Counted from the stretch's first letter, positions 29,271 through 37,719 are shown. The stretch: 51,836 bases of DNA from Nocardiopsis sp. CC223A (GCF_030766825.1 NZ_JASFDV010000046.1:1-51836); one strand, 5' to 3'. Translations and numbers: made by a program. Notes: generated by a model not told the origin, from the letters alone.

Positions 29271-32213
29271 TCAGTCGACGGGCCGGCGGGTGATCCGCCG
29301 GGGCGGCCGCCCGGCCAGGGTCGCGGCCGCCAGGCCGACCACGGCGACCGTCGCCGCCAGCACCGCCTGCACCCCCCACAGCGGAACGGTGTCCAGCCAG
29401 GCGCCGCCCACCCCCACCGAGCGGTTCCAGGCGACCCGGTAGGCGCCCAGGGCGACCCCCGCCGCCAGGCCGAGCGGCAGTCCGGCGGCGAGCACCAGCA
29501 CCGCCTGGGTGAACGCGAACCGGCGCAGGAACCGCGGGGTCGCGCCGACCGCGTTCATCGTGGCGAAGTCCCGCCGCGACTGGGTGCGGGCCAGCAGCAG
29601 CGAGATCGCGGCCGCCGCCACGGCCAGGGCGGCGAGCAGGGCGATGGGGACCAGCCCCTCGGTGTACCCCCACGGGTGCCGGTACGCGGGCTCGGCCATC
29701 CTCACCAGTGCCGTGTGCCCCTGGACGATCTCCCTGGCCCGGTCCAGCTCGGCGTGGGTGAGCTCCCGGGACAGGACCGGGTACTCGGCGATGTACGCGA
29801 GCCCGGTGACCTCCAGTTCCCGCGCCGTGTCCGGGGAGAGCGCGGCCCTGGGGGCGAACCCGCGCAGGAACGCCCCGGGCAGCTCCACCACCCGTTCGGC
29901 GGTGTCCTCGTCGGGCAGCGGCTCGGCGGAGAGTGCGACCCGCACCGTGCCGTCCTCCGACAGCACGGCCGCGTTGTTGACCACCACGCCCCCGGAGTCC
30001 AGGACCCGTGCGGCCTCCCGCGCCCCGGGCAGTCCCGAGGCGCGCAGCGCGTCCCCGGTCAGGACGAAGGCGTCCGAACCGCCCCACCAGGCGGTGGACA
30101 TCCCCGGGGAGTAGGCCTGCTCCCGGTCGGTGCAGGTCAGCGGTGCGCCGACCGTGATCGCCGAGGCCGTGTCGGGGTAGCGGTCCTCGGGACAGGTGCG
30201 GCCCTCGGGGAGCAGGGGGGCGAAGTGCACGACCTCGACGCCCTCGGCGGACTGCGGCGAGCGGATCGGCTCGTGGCCGACCACGGGCAGTTCCTCGGCG
30301 AGCGCGTCGATGGTGTCGGTGACGACCAGCCTGTCGAACCCGTCTCCGACGGGGACCTGTGCGCCCAGCACCAGGTGTCCGCCCGCGACCGCTTCCCCTG
30401 TCCGGTTCCTCTCGTTGGCCGTGGTGGAGCCGGCCATGACCGCCAGGTGGGCCGCGGCGCACACCGTGACCAGGACCGCGAGGGCGGCCGGGAGGAACCG
30501 GGACCGGTGGTCGGCGGCGTCGCGCAGGGCCAGGCGCGGTGCCACGGGGAGGCGACCGGCGAACCGGGCCCCCGCCACGGTGATCGACCGCACGCACAGC
30601 ATCAGCCCCGCCACGGCGCACCCGAGGGTGAGCACCAGCAGAACCACGGTCGGGCCCGATCCGGGTGGCGGCCCCATCGGGGGCAGGTGCTGCGGGCGCT
30701 CCGGCACCGGCAGGGCCAGGCCCGCCGCCCCCGTCGCGACCGCGGCCGCGAGCAGGAGCGGTCCCGCGGCGTCGGACAGCAGGCGCACCGCCGGCCGGTC
30801 CGCGCCGCGACGGCGCCGGGACGGTCGGTCCTTGAGGGCCTCCACCGGTTGCAGGCGCGCCGCGGCGCGGGCCGGGACCAGAGTGGACAGGACGCCCAGC
30901 AGCACCGCCACCCCGACCGCCGCCGGGAACACCCACCATGGGAAGTGGACGGCCGGGTCGACCAGCCCGGGGTCGGTCCGGCGCATCCGCGCCAGGACCA
31001 GGTCGGCGGCGAACGCCAGGCCCGCCCCCAGACCCGCGCCCAGCACGCCGCCCGCCAGGCCGACCAGGAGCCCCTGCGCCGTGATGGTGCGGCGCAGGTC
31101 CGCCGGGGCGGCGCCGGTCGCCGCCGCCAGCCCCAGGGTGCGGCGCGCCTGGTCGGCGGACACCGCGAACGCCGGGGTGGCCAGGAACAGCACCAGCATC
31201 CCGCCCAGCACCGCGGTGAGGACCACCGAGACCACGGCCAGCAGCACCTGACGCGGATCGACCGGTACCGGGTACAGGCCGTCCGGCCCGGGGTAGCCGT
31301 CGGTGAGCACGTGCCGCGACACCACGAACGCCTGCAACGGGTTGACCGCCCGCGCCTGTTCCCAGGTCACCGGGGCCGGGCCGACCACCAGCCAGTGCCG
31401 GTCGATCCCGGCCGGGTCCGCCTCGGCCAGCCGGGACACCCAGGCGTCGTGCGCCCAGGCCAGCGGCTCGGTGCCGGTCGCGATCCCGGAGACCCGGTAG
31501 GCGCGCTGGGAGTCCTGCACGGCGTCGCCGATCCGCCCGTCCGTGCTGAGCCAGCCGTTGAACGGCGGGGCGACGAAGGTGAGCGGGTCCCCCACCCCCA
31601 GGTCCAGGCGGTCGGCCAGGGCGGAGGTGACCACGACCTCGGTCGCGTCCGCCGGGGCGGCCCCCTCGACGGGTTCGGGCAGCAGCAGGTCCAGCGCCTC
31701 GCCGCCCGCCTCGGTCATCCGCGCGGTGGCCACCTCCGCGAGGTCGACGCCCTCCACCACGTGGGCGCCCGCGGGGGCCTCCTCGCCCGGTGCCAGGTCG
31801 ATCCCCGTGGTGACCAGCAGCTCCGGCGAGTTCCAGTAGGGGAGCAGCCGGTTCTCGGCGGGCAGGTGCGCGGACACCTCCTCTCGGGAGGCGGGCATCT
31901 GCTCGGTGTCGTCCACCCATGGGCCGGGCGCGCCCTCGGGCAGTTGCGGGAAGGGCTCGCCCGTGCGGTGCACGGCCGTGGCGGTCACCACCGCCTGCGC
32001 CCCGTCCGGGACGCCCGCCAGGGCGGTCTCCCGGGCCGGCGGCCCCGAATCCGTCAGCGAGGTGCCCGTGATCAGTGCGGCCACCGGCAGCGCGACCAGC
32101 AGGGCGGCCAGGACGGTGCGCACCCGGTGGCGGGCCGCGTCCCGGACGGCCAGCCGCAGCAGGGGGCGCCACCGGTTCCAGCGGGTCACCGGCCCGCGGG
32201 GGAACGCCTTCAC
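29271..32213 (-). CDS. FtsX/MacB-type ABC transporter permease
   Basis: This 980-residue membrane protein has an N-terminal anchor (about residues 30-55), a large extracytoplasmic region, and a first FtsX core of several helices near 325-470, with a LGLAAATGAAPADLRR loop typical of the family. A second extracytoplasmic domain and C-terminal FtsX helices (about 860-970, TMNAVGATPRFLRR) follow. GTG at 32213 overlaps the ATPase stop (GTGA); a GTG one codon earlier is equally possible. It should form a transporter or mechanotransmission complex with the adjacent ATPase. Substrate is unknown. A PadR regulator heading such an operon often indicates response to antibiotics or cell-envelope stress. 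Confidence 0.9.
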   Translation of the reverse strand: MKAFPRGPVTRWNRWRPLLRLAVRDAARHRVRTVLAALLVALPVAALITGTSLTDSGPPARETALAGVPDGAQAVVTATAVHRTGEPFPQLPEGAPGPWVDDTEQMPASREEVSAHLPAENRLLPYWNSPELLVTTGIDLAPGEEAPAGAHVVEGVDLAEVATARMTEAGGEALDLLLPEPVEGAAPADATEVVVTSALADRLDLGVGDPLTFVAPPFNGWLSTDGRIGDAVQDSQRAYRVSGIATGTEPLAWAHDAWVSRLAEADPAGIDRHWLVVGPAPVTWEQARAVNPLQAFVVSRHVLTDGYPGPDGLYPVPVDPRQVLLAVVSVVLTAVLGGMLVLFLATPAFAVSADQARRTLGLAAATGAAPADLRRTITAQGLLVGLAGGVLGAGLGAGLAFAADLVLARMRRTDPGLVDPAVHFPWWVFPAAVGVAVLLGVLSTLVPARAAARLQPVEALKDRPSRRRRGADRPAVRLLSDAAGPLLLAAAVATGAAGLALPVPERPQHLPPMGPPPGSGPTVVLLVLTLGCAVAGLMLCVRSITVAGARFAGRLPVAPRLALRDAADHRSRFLPAALAVLVTVCAAAHLAVMAGSTTANERNRTGEAVAGGHLVLGAQVPVGDGFDRLVVTDTIDALAEELPVVGHEPIRSPQSAEGVEVVHFAPLLPEGRTCPEDRYPDTASAITVGAPLTCTDREQAYSPGMSTAWWGGSDAFVLTGDALRASGLPGAREAARVLDSGGVVVNNAAVLSEDGTVRVALSAEPLPDEDTAERVVELPGAFLRGFAPRAALSPDTARELEVTGLAYIAEYPVLSRELTHAELDRAREIVQGHTALVRMAEPAYRHPWGYTEGLVPIALLAALAVAAAAISLLLARTQSRRDFATMNAVGATPRFLRRFAFTQAVLVLAAGLPLGLAAGVALGAYRVAWNRSVGVGGAWLDTVPLWGVQAVLAATVAVVGLAAATLAGRPPRRITRRPVD

Positions 32214-32974
32214 CACCCGGCACCGCCCAGCAGCTCGTCGGCGTCGGAGGGTCCGGTCTCGTCGATGATCCGGCCGTCGCGCAGGAACACCGTCCGGTCC
32301 GCCCAGGCGGCGAACCGCGCCTCGTGGGTGACCATCAGCACCGCCGCACCCGCGTCGGCGCGGTCGCGCAGCAGCCGCAGCACGGCCATCCCCATCGCCG
32401 AGTCCAGCGCCCCCGTGGGTTCGTCGGCCAGCAGCAGGCGGCGCGGCCCCACCAGCGCCCGGGCGATCGCCACGCGCTGGGCCTGTCCGCCCGACATGTC
32501 CTCGGGGCGGCGGTCGGCCAGGTCTCCCACACCCACCTCCGCCAGGGCGTCCAGCGCGGCACGGCGGGCCGCGCGCGCCGACCGGCCGTCCAGTTCCAGG
32601 GGGAACGCCACGTTCTCGACCGCGGTGAGGGCGGGCAGCAGGTTGAAGTCCTGGAACACGTACCCCACCGAGCGGCGCCGCACCACCGCACGTTCGGCGG
32701 CGGAGAGCGCGCCCAGGTCGACGCCCTGGACCAGGATCCGGCCCGAGGTCGGTGCGTCCAGGCCGCCCGCCAGGTGCAGCAGTGTGGACTTGCCCGAGCC
32801 GGAGGGGCCCATGACGGCGACGAACTCGCCCGGGTGCAGGACCAGGTCGGCGTCGACGAGGGCCGTCACGCGCCGGGCGTTCTCGCCGTGGACGCGGGTC
32901 ACTCCGGACAGGGCCAGCACGGGGGTCGGGGCGGGCGATCGGGTGGAGGCGTCGGCGGGGGAGGGGTGGTTCAT
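32210..32974 (-). CDS. ABC transporter ATP-binding protein (LolD/MacB type)
   Basis: This 254-residue ATPase has Walker A GPSGSGKS at residues 56-63, Q-loop QDFNLLP, signature MSGGQAQR, Walker B LLLADEPTGALD and a switch His in VTHEARFA. The sequence pattern is that of ATPases paired with FtsX/MacB permeases. Its ATG at 32974 overlaps the padR stop (ATGA), and its own stop overlaps the permease start, so all three genes are translationally coupled. Confidence 0.95.
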   Translation of the reverse strand: MNHPSPADASTRSPAPTPVLALSGVTRVHGENARRVTALVDADLVLHPGEFVAVMGPSGSGKSTLLHLAGGLDAPTSGRILVQGVDLGALSAAERAVVRRRSVGYVFQDFNLLPALTAVENVAFPLELDGRSARAARRAALDALAEVGVGDLADRRPEDMSGGQAQRVAIARALVGPRRLLLADEPTGALDSAMGMAVLRLLRDRADAGAAVLMVTHEARFAAWADRTVFLRDGRIIDETGPSDADELLGGAGW

Positions 32975-33546
32975 CGGTTCACCTCGGAACGTTCGGCGTC
33001 GGCGGTGGGGGCGGGGGCGGCCGGGACGTGTCCGGCGCGGGCCACCTCGCCCTCCACCGCGTCCAGCCAGCGCAGCTCGGCCTCGGTCGTGAAGATGTGG
33101 TGGTCCAGCACCAGCCGCGCGGTCAGGTCGCCCGGTTCGACCGCGCGCCGGGCGCGGGTGACGTCGTGCAGCAGGCGCTGCATCGCCGACCGCTGCCGTT
33201 GCACCAGGGCCGCCACGTCCACGTCCGGGACGGCGACCGCCAGGGCGAGTTTGACCATCAGCTCGTCGCGGCCCTGGTGTCTGCGGGACACCGGGCTCAG
33301 CCACCAGCGGGCGAGCTCGTCGCGGCCGGCGGCGGTCAGGTGCCAGGGCTCGGCCGCGGCGTCGCCTGCGGAACCGCCGTCGCGTTCGAGCAGGCCGTCG
33401 CGTTCCAGGCGGCGCAGGGTGGTGGACACCTGGCCGATGTTCAGCGGCCAGGTCCGGCCGGTGGTGAGGTCGAAGTCCTTCTTGAGCTGGTAGGCGGTGC
33501 CGGGGCCGCGGGAGAGCAGCGCCAGCAGACCGTATTTCACCGGCAT
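32971..33546 (-). CDS. PadR family transcriptional regulator
   Basis: This 191-residue regulator has a PadR winged-helix N-terminus (residues 1-75: MPVKYGLLALLSRGPGTAYQ, then QVSTTLRRLERDGLL) and a helical C-terminal dimerisation domain of the Vir_C_2 type. The ATG at 33546 has a GGAGG ribosome-binding site eight bases upstream and begins at the conserved PVKYGLLALL; an earlier in-frame start adds seven unconserved residues. PadR proteins usually repress their own operon and respond to small toxic ligands. The tandem palindrome just upstream is the likely operator. Confidence 0.93.
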   Translation of the reverse strand: MPVKYGLLALLSRGPGTAYQLKKDFDLTTGRTWPLNIGQVSTTLRRLERDGLLERDGGSAGDAAAEPWHLTAAGRDELARWWLSPVSRRHQGRDELMVKLALAVAVPDVDVAALVQRQRSAMQRLLHDVTRARRAVEPGDLTARLVLDHHIFTTEAELRWLDAVEGEVARAGHVPAAPAPTADAERSEVNR

Positions 33547-33576
33547 GCGAACCTCCGGGGGTCTCATCGAGCGAGG

Positions 33577-33607
33577 GGTTACCCGGTAATCGGGTTACTC
33601 GGTAACC
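33577..33607. promoter_or_regulatory. Tandem palindromic operator of the padR-ABC operon
   Basis: Two 16-base near-direct repeats, GGGTTACCCGGTAATC (33577-33592) and GGGTTACTCGGTAACC (33592-33607), share one base. The second contains the exact palindrome GGTTAC-TCG-GTAACC. They start 31 bases before the padR start codon, where a promoter and autoregulatory site are expected. Binding by the PadR protein is inferred. Confidence 0.65.
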
Positions 33608-33623
33608 ATAGGCGCACAAAGGA

Positions 33624-33647
33624 CCGCCCTTCAACTCGGAAGGGCGG
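33624..33647 (-). terminator. Hairpin downstream of the SRPBCC gene
   Basis: CCGCCCTTC at 33624-33632 pairs with GAAGGGCGG at 33639-33647 over a six-base loop, 21 bases past the SRPBCC stop. It separates that gene from the padR promoter region. Confidence 0.6.
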
Positions 33648-33668
33648 CCCTGCGGGGTGCTCCGGAGG

Positions 33669-34109
33669 TCAGGCGGCCTCGGCGGTCGCCTTGAGGTGGC
33701 CCAACCAGGTGTCCAGGGCGGCGTCCAGGTCCCGCTGCGCCGCCGCCACGTCGGCGAGCACCCGCTCACCGCTCCAGGACTCGTGGCTCTGGGCCAGCAC
33801 CCCGCCGTCGACGGGGGTGAAGATCCAGGCATGGATCCCGGTGGTGCCGAAGCTCGTCCCGCTCCACAGGGTCCGTTGCCCGGGGACCACCTCGTGGACC
33901 GTGGAGACGATGTCGCTGCCCTGGGTGAGCCAGTGCAGGGTCATCCCCGGGGCCAGCGCGGGCTCGGTGCCCAGCACCTTGTCGATGCCGGGGTGCCAGA
34001 CGGGCCAGGAGGTGTGGGCGGCGTGCAGGTTCCACACGGTGCGCAGCGGCGCGGCGATGGTCAGGCTGCGGCGGGAGATGACGGGGGCGTCGAGGTCGAT
34101 GCCGTTCAC
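33669..34109 (-). CDS. SRPBCC (START-like/polyketide cyclase-type) protein
   Basis: This 146-residue protein has the SRPBCC ligand-binding pattern: an opening strand ISRRSLTIAAPLRTVWNLH, the SWPVWHPGIDKV helix region, then alternating strands ending in LDTWLGHLKATAEA. Such proteins form a hydrophobic cavity and are usually annotated as polyketide cyclase/dehydrase-like. The GTG at 34109 is preferred because AGAGG precedes it and the fold begins directly after. An upstream ATG at 34244 would add 45 residues rich in Arg and Pro that look non-coding. The ligand and pathway are unknown. It is transcribed alone. Confidence 0.78.
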   Translation of the reverse strand: MNGIDLDAPVISRRSLTIAAPLRTVWNLHAAHTSWPVWHPGIDKVLGTEPALAPGMTLHWLTQGSDIVSTVHEVVPGQRTLWSGTSFGTTGIHAWIFTPVDGGVLAQSHESWSGERVLADVAAAQRDLDAALDTWLGHLKATAEAA

Positions 34110-34283
34110 AGGGGCCTCTTCCGAGGAGCGGGCGCGCGGCGGCGCCCGGCGATGACGGTGGACGTGCATCCGGGAGTGCGGTGCCCCGAAGGTGCGAACG
34201 GGAACCGATATCCCAATACACACGAACCACCACCGCACCGTCAAGCGGGCCCCGCCGGGCCGGGGCGGTCGGGGGATGTCAAG

Positions 34284-34640
34284 TCAAGTGAGATGTTGAC
34301 CTGGCCGAACACTCTGTGATGTGCCCTCCCGGCGGCGGGCCGGGTCGTTGATCCATACCGTCTCGGGCAGACGGGGTGGTTCCGGCCGCCGGGAGAACCG
34401 CTCCGGACGGGCGGCATAGGCCTCGGCCAACGTAGCGGCCCGCTGGTCGCGGACCTGACCGGCGGTGCCGAAGTGCGCCGATGCCGGGGTGTGGTAGCCG
34501 ATCCCCGCATGGCGGTGCTCGTGGTTGTAGTAGGCCATGAACCCCTCCGGCCACTCACGGGCATGGGCCGGCGACGCGAACCGGTCCGGGTGGTCCGGCG
34601 CGTACTTGAGGGTTTTGAACCGCGCCTCGGAGTAGGGGTT
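34284..34640 (-). pseudogene. IS3-family transposase remnant (C-terminal integrase part)
   Basis: The translated remnant begins NPYSEARFKTLKYAP and continues through WPEGFMAYYNHEHRHAGIG and HTPASAHFGTAGQV to a RAATLAEAYAARPERF tail. These are the C-terminal blocks of IS3-type DDE transposases, including the last catalytic Glu region just before YNHEHRH. About 118 residues remain. Upstream of NPYSEA the frame loses all similarity and has no plausible start, so the first two thirds of the transposase and the left terminal repeat are gone. The fragment borders the defence-gene island and marks past insertion activity. Confidence 0.85.
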
Positions 34641-34854
34641 TCGGGTAGGGGAGGGGCACCCGTTCTCCCATGGACACCGGGGGCGGGAACAGTCTGTGGT
34701 CGGATGCAGGAGTCTACACCTGGGTGTGCGTCTCAGTAGCCAACAGGGAAAATTTCTCCGAGAACAAGCTCTAAAGGCACATGGAAGCAATGTTCGCGGG
34801 TTACGGTAACTAGTGTCAGACCCTTGACGCAGAGATATCCGGGAGGTGGCGGCC
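34641..34854. other. Leader region of the RloA-like gene
   Basis: This 214-base gap between the transposase remnant and the RloA-like gene has no gene. It is noticeably richer in A and T than its surroundings (for example around 34750-34810), fitting imported DNA. A small GTTAC-G-GTAAC palindrome lies at 34800-34810, and a good GGGAGG ribosome-binding site ends at 34846. No convincing promoter hexamers were found. Confidence 0.5.
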
Positions 34855-36264
34855 GTGCTTCTGCGGTTCCGTGTGGCGAACTGGGAGTCCATCCGAGACG
34901 AACAGGAGTTGAGCTTGGTCGCCGCCGACGAACACGACGACCTCGCCGTGCGGGACATCCCGGGCACGGAGCTGAAAGCCCTGCCCGTGGTCGGGGTCTT
35001 CGGTGCCAACGCCTCGGGCAAGTCCAAATTGATGAGGGCGATGGCCTACGCACGCGACGCCGTCCGGTACTCGCACGGCCGCTGGAACCCTAGGGGTGGA
35101 ACCGGGCGCATCGCCTTCGCAATGCAAGCGGACGTTGCGGCGCGGCCCTCGGAGTTCGTCTTCGACTTCGTTCTGGACGGCGAACGCTACGAGTACGGCT
35201 TCGCGGTGGACGACCGGGCGGTGGTCTCCGAGTGGCTGTACACCTGGCCGCGGGGCCGGATGCGGGTCCTCTTCGAAAGAGACGGACCACAGGAGATCGA
35301 GCTCGGTCCCGGTCTACGCAGAGGTTTCGGAAACCGGACCCGCATGGTGTGGGAGACAGTGCGTCCCAACAGCCTCTTCGTGTCGGCCGGCGCGGCGGGC
35401 AACCACCCACTGCTCACAAAGGTTTTCGGGTGGATCGACCGGATGACGATGGCGTTCGACGGGAACGCTCAGACACGTCTGGACCTCACCCTGCGTATGC
35501 TCACGGGGCCCGAGCGGGAACTGTGTCATCTCCTGACGCAGTACGCCGACCTCGGTATTTCCGGTATCCGTTCGGAGGAACGGGAACTGCCGAAGGAGGC
35601 CGCGGCGCACTTTGCGGCGGGCTTTCGCGTACTCCACCCGGACGGTCCTCCGATGACGGAAGAGAACTGGCGCCAGTCACCGGAGATCGTCGTCTCGCAC
35701 CGGACTCCCGACGGAACCGTGGAACTGCCGTACGCGGCGGAGTCCCATGGCACGCACACCTGGTTGGAACTGGTGGGTGTCGTGGTCAGGGCCCTGGAGC
35801 AGAAGCGTGTTCTCGTGGTCGACGAGCTGGACGCCCGGCTGCACCCCAATCTGGCAGGCCAGCTGGTCCGGCTCTTTTCTGAGCCGGAGACCAACCCCCG
35901 TGGTGCCCAGCTCGTGTTCAACACACACGACGTCACACTGCTGAGCAGGCGCTCCTACGGCTACCTGACGAGAGACCAGGTGTGGTTCGCGGAGAAAGGG
36001 TCGGACGGGGCGACAGAGCTGGTCGCTCTAAGGGAGTACAAGGTACGTGATGATCGCGACGATGTGGTCAAAAAATACCTTTTGGGCGCTTATTCTGCCG
36101 TGCCCATATTTTATGGTGATGTGGGGCGAGAACTCACCCGTCTCATCGCCGAACGTGCGGTAGCGTTTCGGGGTGGCGCTGAAAAGGAAGAAGCGGAACA
36201 GTTCCCTCGACCCGAAGCGGATCGGGATGAGGAATCCCAGGAGAAGGTACCTCCTCTTCTGTGA
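34855..36264 (+). CDS. AAA family ATPase, RloA/AbiL-type abortive infection component
   Basis: This 469-residue ATPase resembles RloA/AbiLi and other OLD-like AAA_15/AAA_21 proteins. It starts LLRFRVANWESIRDEQELSL, a typical SMC-like N-terminus. Walker A GANASGKS is at residues 50-57, an ESHGTHTWLEL signature near 295, Walker B VLVVDELDARLHP with Asp323-Glu324, and a FNTHD switch near 358. GTG 34855 is chosen because GGGAGG precedes it by eight bases; a GTG at 34846 lies inside that ribosome-binding site. The gene overlaps the RloB-like gene by 92 bases. Together they resemble AbiL of Lactococcus, a two-gene phage-defence system. Its G+C content falls towards the 3' end, suggesting transfer. 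Confidence 0.88.
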   Translation: MLLRFRVANWESIRDEQELSLVAADEHDDLAVRDIPGTELKALPVVGVFGANASGKSKLMRAMAYARDAVRYSHGRWNPRGGTGRIAFAMQADVAARPSEFVFDFVLDGERYEYGFAVDDRAVVSEWLYTWPRGRMRVLFERDGPQEIELGPGLRRGFGNRTRMVWETVRPNSLFVSAGAAGNHPLLTKVFGWIDRMTMAFDGNAQTRLDLTLRMLTGPERELCHLLTQYADLGISGIRSEERELPKEAAAHFAAGFRVLHPDGPPMTEENWRQSPEIVVSHRTPDGTVELPYAAESHGTHTWLELVGVVVRALEQKRVLVVDELDARLHPNLAGQLVRLFSEPETNPRGAQLVFNTHDVTLLSRRSYGYLTRDQVWFAEKGSDGATELVALREYKVRDDRDDVVKKYLLGAYSAVPIFYGDVGRELTRLIAERAVAFRGGAEKEEAEQFPRPEADRDEESQEKVPPLL

Positions 36265-36817
36265 GGACACTTATGGTGGGACGACCTACTTTACCGAGAT
36301 GAGAAGACGGCAGCGCTTCTCGAACGTGTCGATCGAGGTCGGCCCCGATCACGGAGAGCCGTCCAAGCTGGTCAAGGCCGCACGGAAGCGGATGGGCGCT
36401 GCGGGCGGGAGGCGCAGGGACCAGGGCACTGAGTACGATGAGGTGTGGTGTGTGGTCGATGTCGAGGCGCCGCGTGCGCACGACTCCCTGGACGAAGCGA
36501 TGAGCCTGGCGCGTGAATGCGGTATCCACGTCGCCTACGCCAATCCGTGTTTCGAACTCTGGCTGCTCCTGCACCAACAGGATATCGGTGGATATCTGAG
36601 CACCGATGGCGCCATGGACAAGATGAAGAAGCTGAAGTGCTGCTACACCGGCAGCAAGGATTTCAATGCCGCGCACTTCTTCGGTGATCCGCAGCGCGAG
36701 GCGATCAAGCGCGCCGAACGGCTGCATGGGCGGCACAAGGGGACGGCACACCCGCGCGATAGGAACCCGTGGACGGACATTCATCTCTTGGTCCGCCGCC
36801 TGCTCGACCAGGAGTGA
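36173..36817 (+). CDS. RloB/AbiLii family protein, predicted Toprim-like effector
   Basis: This 214-residue RloB-domain protein is the partner of the upstream ATPase. A basic N-terminus (KRKKR) precedes the block LLFCED (Glu31) and GGTTYF. A DVE acidic motif is at 96-98 and NPCFELWLLLH, the RloB hallmark, at 124-134, with NPWTDIHLLV at the end. The acidic residues fit a Toprim-like metal site, so a nuclease role is plausible but inferred. The GTG at 36173 lies within the RloA-like gene; the later ATG at 36227 would delete the conserved basic leader. AbiL/RloAB pairs abort phage infection, and the trigger is unknown. Confidence 0.88.
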   Translation: MALKRKKRNSSLDPKRIGMRNPRRRYLLFCEDTYGGTTYFTEMRRRQRFSNVSIEVGPDHGEPSKLVKAARKRMGAAGGRRRDQGTEYDEVWCVVDVEAPRAHDSLDEAMSLARECGIHVAYANPCFELWLLLHQQDIGGYLSTDGAMDKMKKLKCCYTGSKDFNAAHFFGDPQREAIKRAERLHGRHKGTAHPRDRNPWTDIHLLVRRLLDQE

Positions 36818-37264
36818 GGTTCCGTGTCCGAGGTGTCGACGAGGCGGGGTGGCCGCTCTGTCGGCACGGCGCTTTTGCGGCCAAGGATGTTCGACGTTCA
36901 CGCGGTCGGCGCGGACGCTGTGCAGCGAGCCGCTCGCCCCTGGCCGCGCCCTCCCCGACCCTCCAGGGGAGGGCGCGGCCAGGGGCCGCCGGTCGGGCTG
37001 CAAGAAAGGGGCGGACAGCGGTGCCGCCGTGTGCTGTCTGGCCCCTATTTTATCGGCCGCGGGTTTTTGCGGGTGGTTTCCACAGAAAACCCGAGAGGAT
37101 TTCCTCGGCGGTGCATGAGGGGATTGTCCGTGTGCTTTTTGCGCCGCCCGTCGAGTCTGCGGCTGCCGCTCGGCCGCCGTGCCAGAGATCGCCCGGCGGA
37201 CGCTCGTGTCTTCCGGCGCAAGCGCCGAACCGAACGAAAGCATCCGCCGAACACGCCCTAGGAG
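36818..37264. other. Gene-less spacer after the defence pair
   Basis: This 447-base spacer has several open frames but none with a ribosome-binding site, recognisable domain or consistent codon bias. It contains the strong hairpin at 36936-36986. The part from 37030 to 37130 is unusually T- and A-rich. The right end abuts the decayed beta-lactamase copy, so it may be the scar of an insertion boundary. Confidence 0.5.
36936..36986. terminator. Very strong hairpin (21-bp perfect stem)
   Basis: Positions 36936-36956 and 36966-36986 are perfect reverse complements, a 21-bp stem closed by a nine-base loop. The stem contains GCGCGGCC near the middle. It lies 118 bases past the RloB-like stop codon and is the likely terminator of that operon, although the distance and stem length would also fit an old palindromic element. 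Confidence 0.65.
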
Positions 37265-37620
37265 CGTCATCCCCGTGTCCACGTGCTGCTCGCTGATGGG
37301 CGTTCACCCCACCAGGTCGTCCTCGGTGTAGATGACGACCCGTTCCACCTCCTCCGGGGTGCTGCGCTCCAGGATGGCTCCCGCGGACAGGGCCTTGCGG
37401 GTGGAGGCGTACGCGAACCGGTCATCGGCGTGGTGGTCGATATCCGCCCCGGTGCCGGTGTCGATCGCGTACACCCCCAGGCGGGCGTCGAACTCCTCCG
37501 CCAGGGCGGCCGGTCGATGGCGGACGCGGAGGCGGACGGCGACGGCATCGCCGGTTCCGGGTCGGCGCCTTCGCAGCCGACCAGGGGTAGCAGGGCCGAC
37601 AGGGCGGCCGGGGCCGGGTG
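37265..37620 (-). pseudogene. Decayed class A beta-lactamase copy (N-terminal part)
   Basis: The minus-strand translation gives a lipoprotein signal remnant ([10 protein letters not shown]), a Ser/Pro/Ala linker, then [27 protein letters not shown] and YTEDDLV. These match the intact enzyme just upstream, including its STHK active-site block (here STRK). It is broken in three ways: no start codon before the signal remnant, a frame change between the linker and EEFDARLG near 37510, and an in-frame TGA at 37306-37304 where the intact gene has a Tyr codon. Homology resumes as [10 protein letters not shown] and ends at 37265. The C-terminal two thirds are missing. Confidence 0.88.
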
Positions 37621-37676
37621 GCGGACGGAACGGGGGATCGCTCAGGGGATCTCTTCGAACTCGGACGGTAGCGGCA

Positions 37677-37715
37677 CCGGGGTGCGGGCGGCCGCCCGAC
37701 CGCCCCGCACCCCGG
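37677..37715 (-). terminator. Hairpin terminator of the beta-lactamase gene
   Basis: CCGGGGTGCGGG at 37677-37688 pairs perfectly with CCCGCACCCCGG at 37704-37715 over a 15-base loop. It lies five bases beyond the bla stop codon, between the intact gene and its decayed copy. Confidence 0.7.
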
Positions 37716-37719
37716 GGGG

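Noticed and set aside
28405..29442. A long plus-strand frame running from the reductase gene through the spacer
   Set aside because: It is out of frame with the reductase, crosses element A and the terminator hairpin, and is Arg/Pro-rich noise. Its peptide similarity to a frame at 40.6 kb comes from the shared DNA repeat, not from a protein.
34798..34812. GTTAC-G-GTAAC palindrome as a second PadR operator
   Set aside because: Its half-site spacing (1 base) differs from the padR operator (3 bases) and there is no tandem unit. Likely coincidence.
36824..37261. A possible 145-residue gene directly after the RloB-like gene
   Set aside because: It reads through the 21-bp hairpin, has Arg-rich composition without domain features, and no clear ribosome-binding site.
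36143..37282. A 379-codon minus-strand frame opposite the RloB-like gene
   Set aside because: It only starts within the decayed beta-lactamase segment and then runs antisense to a well-supported RloB-domain gene.
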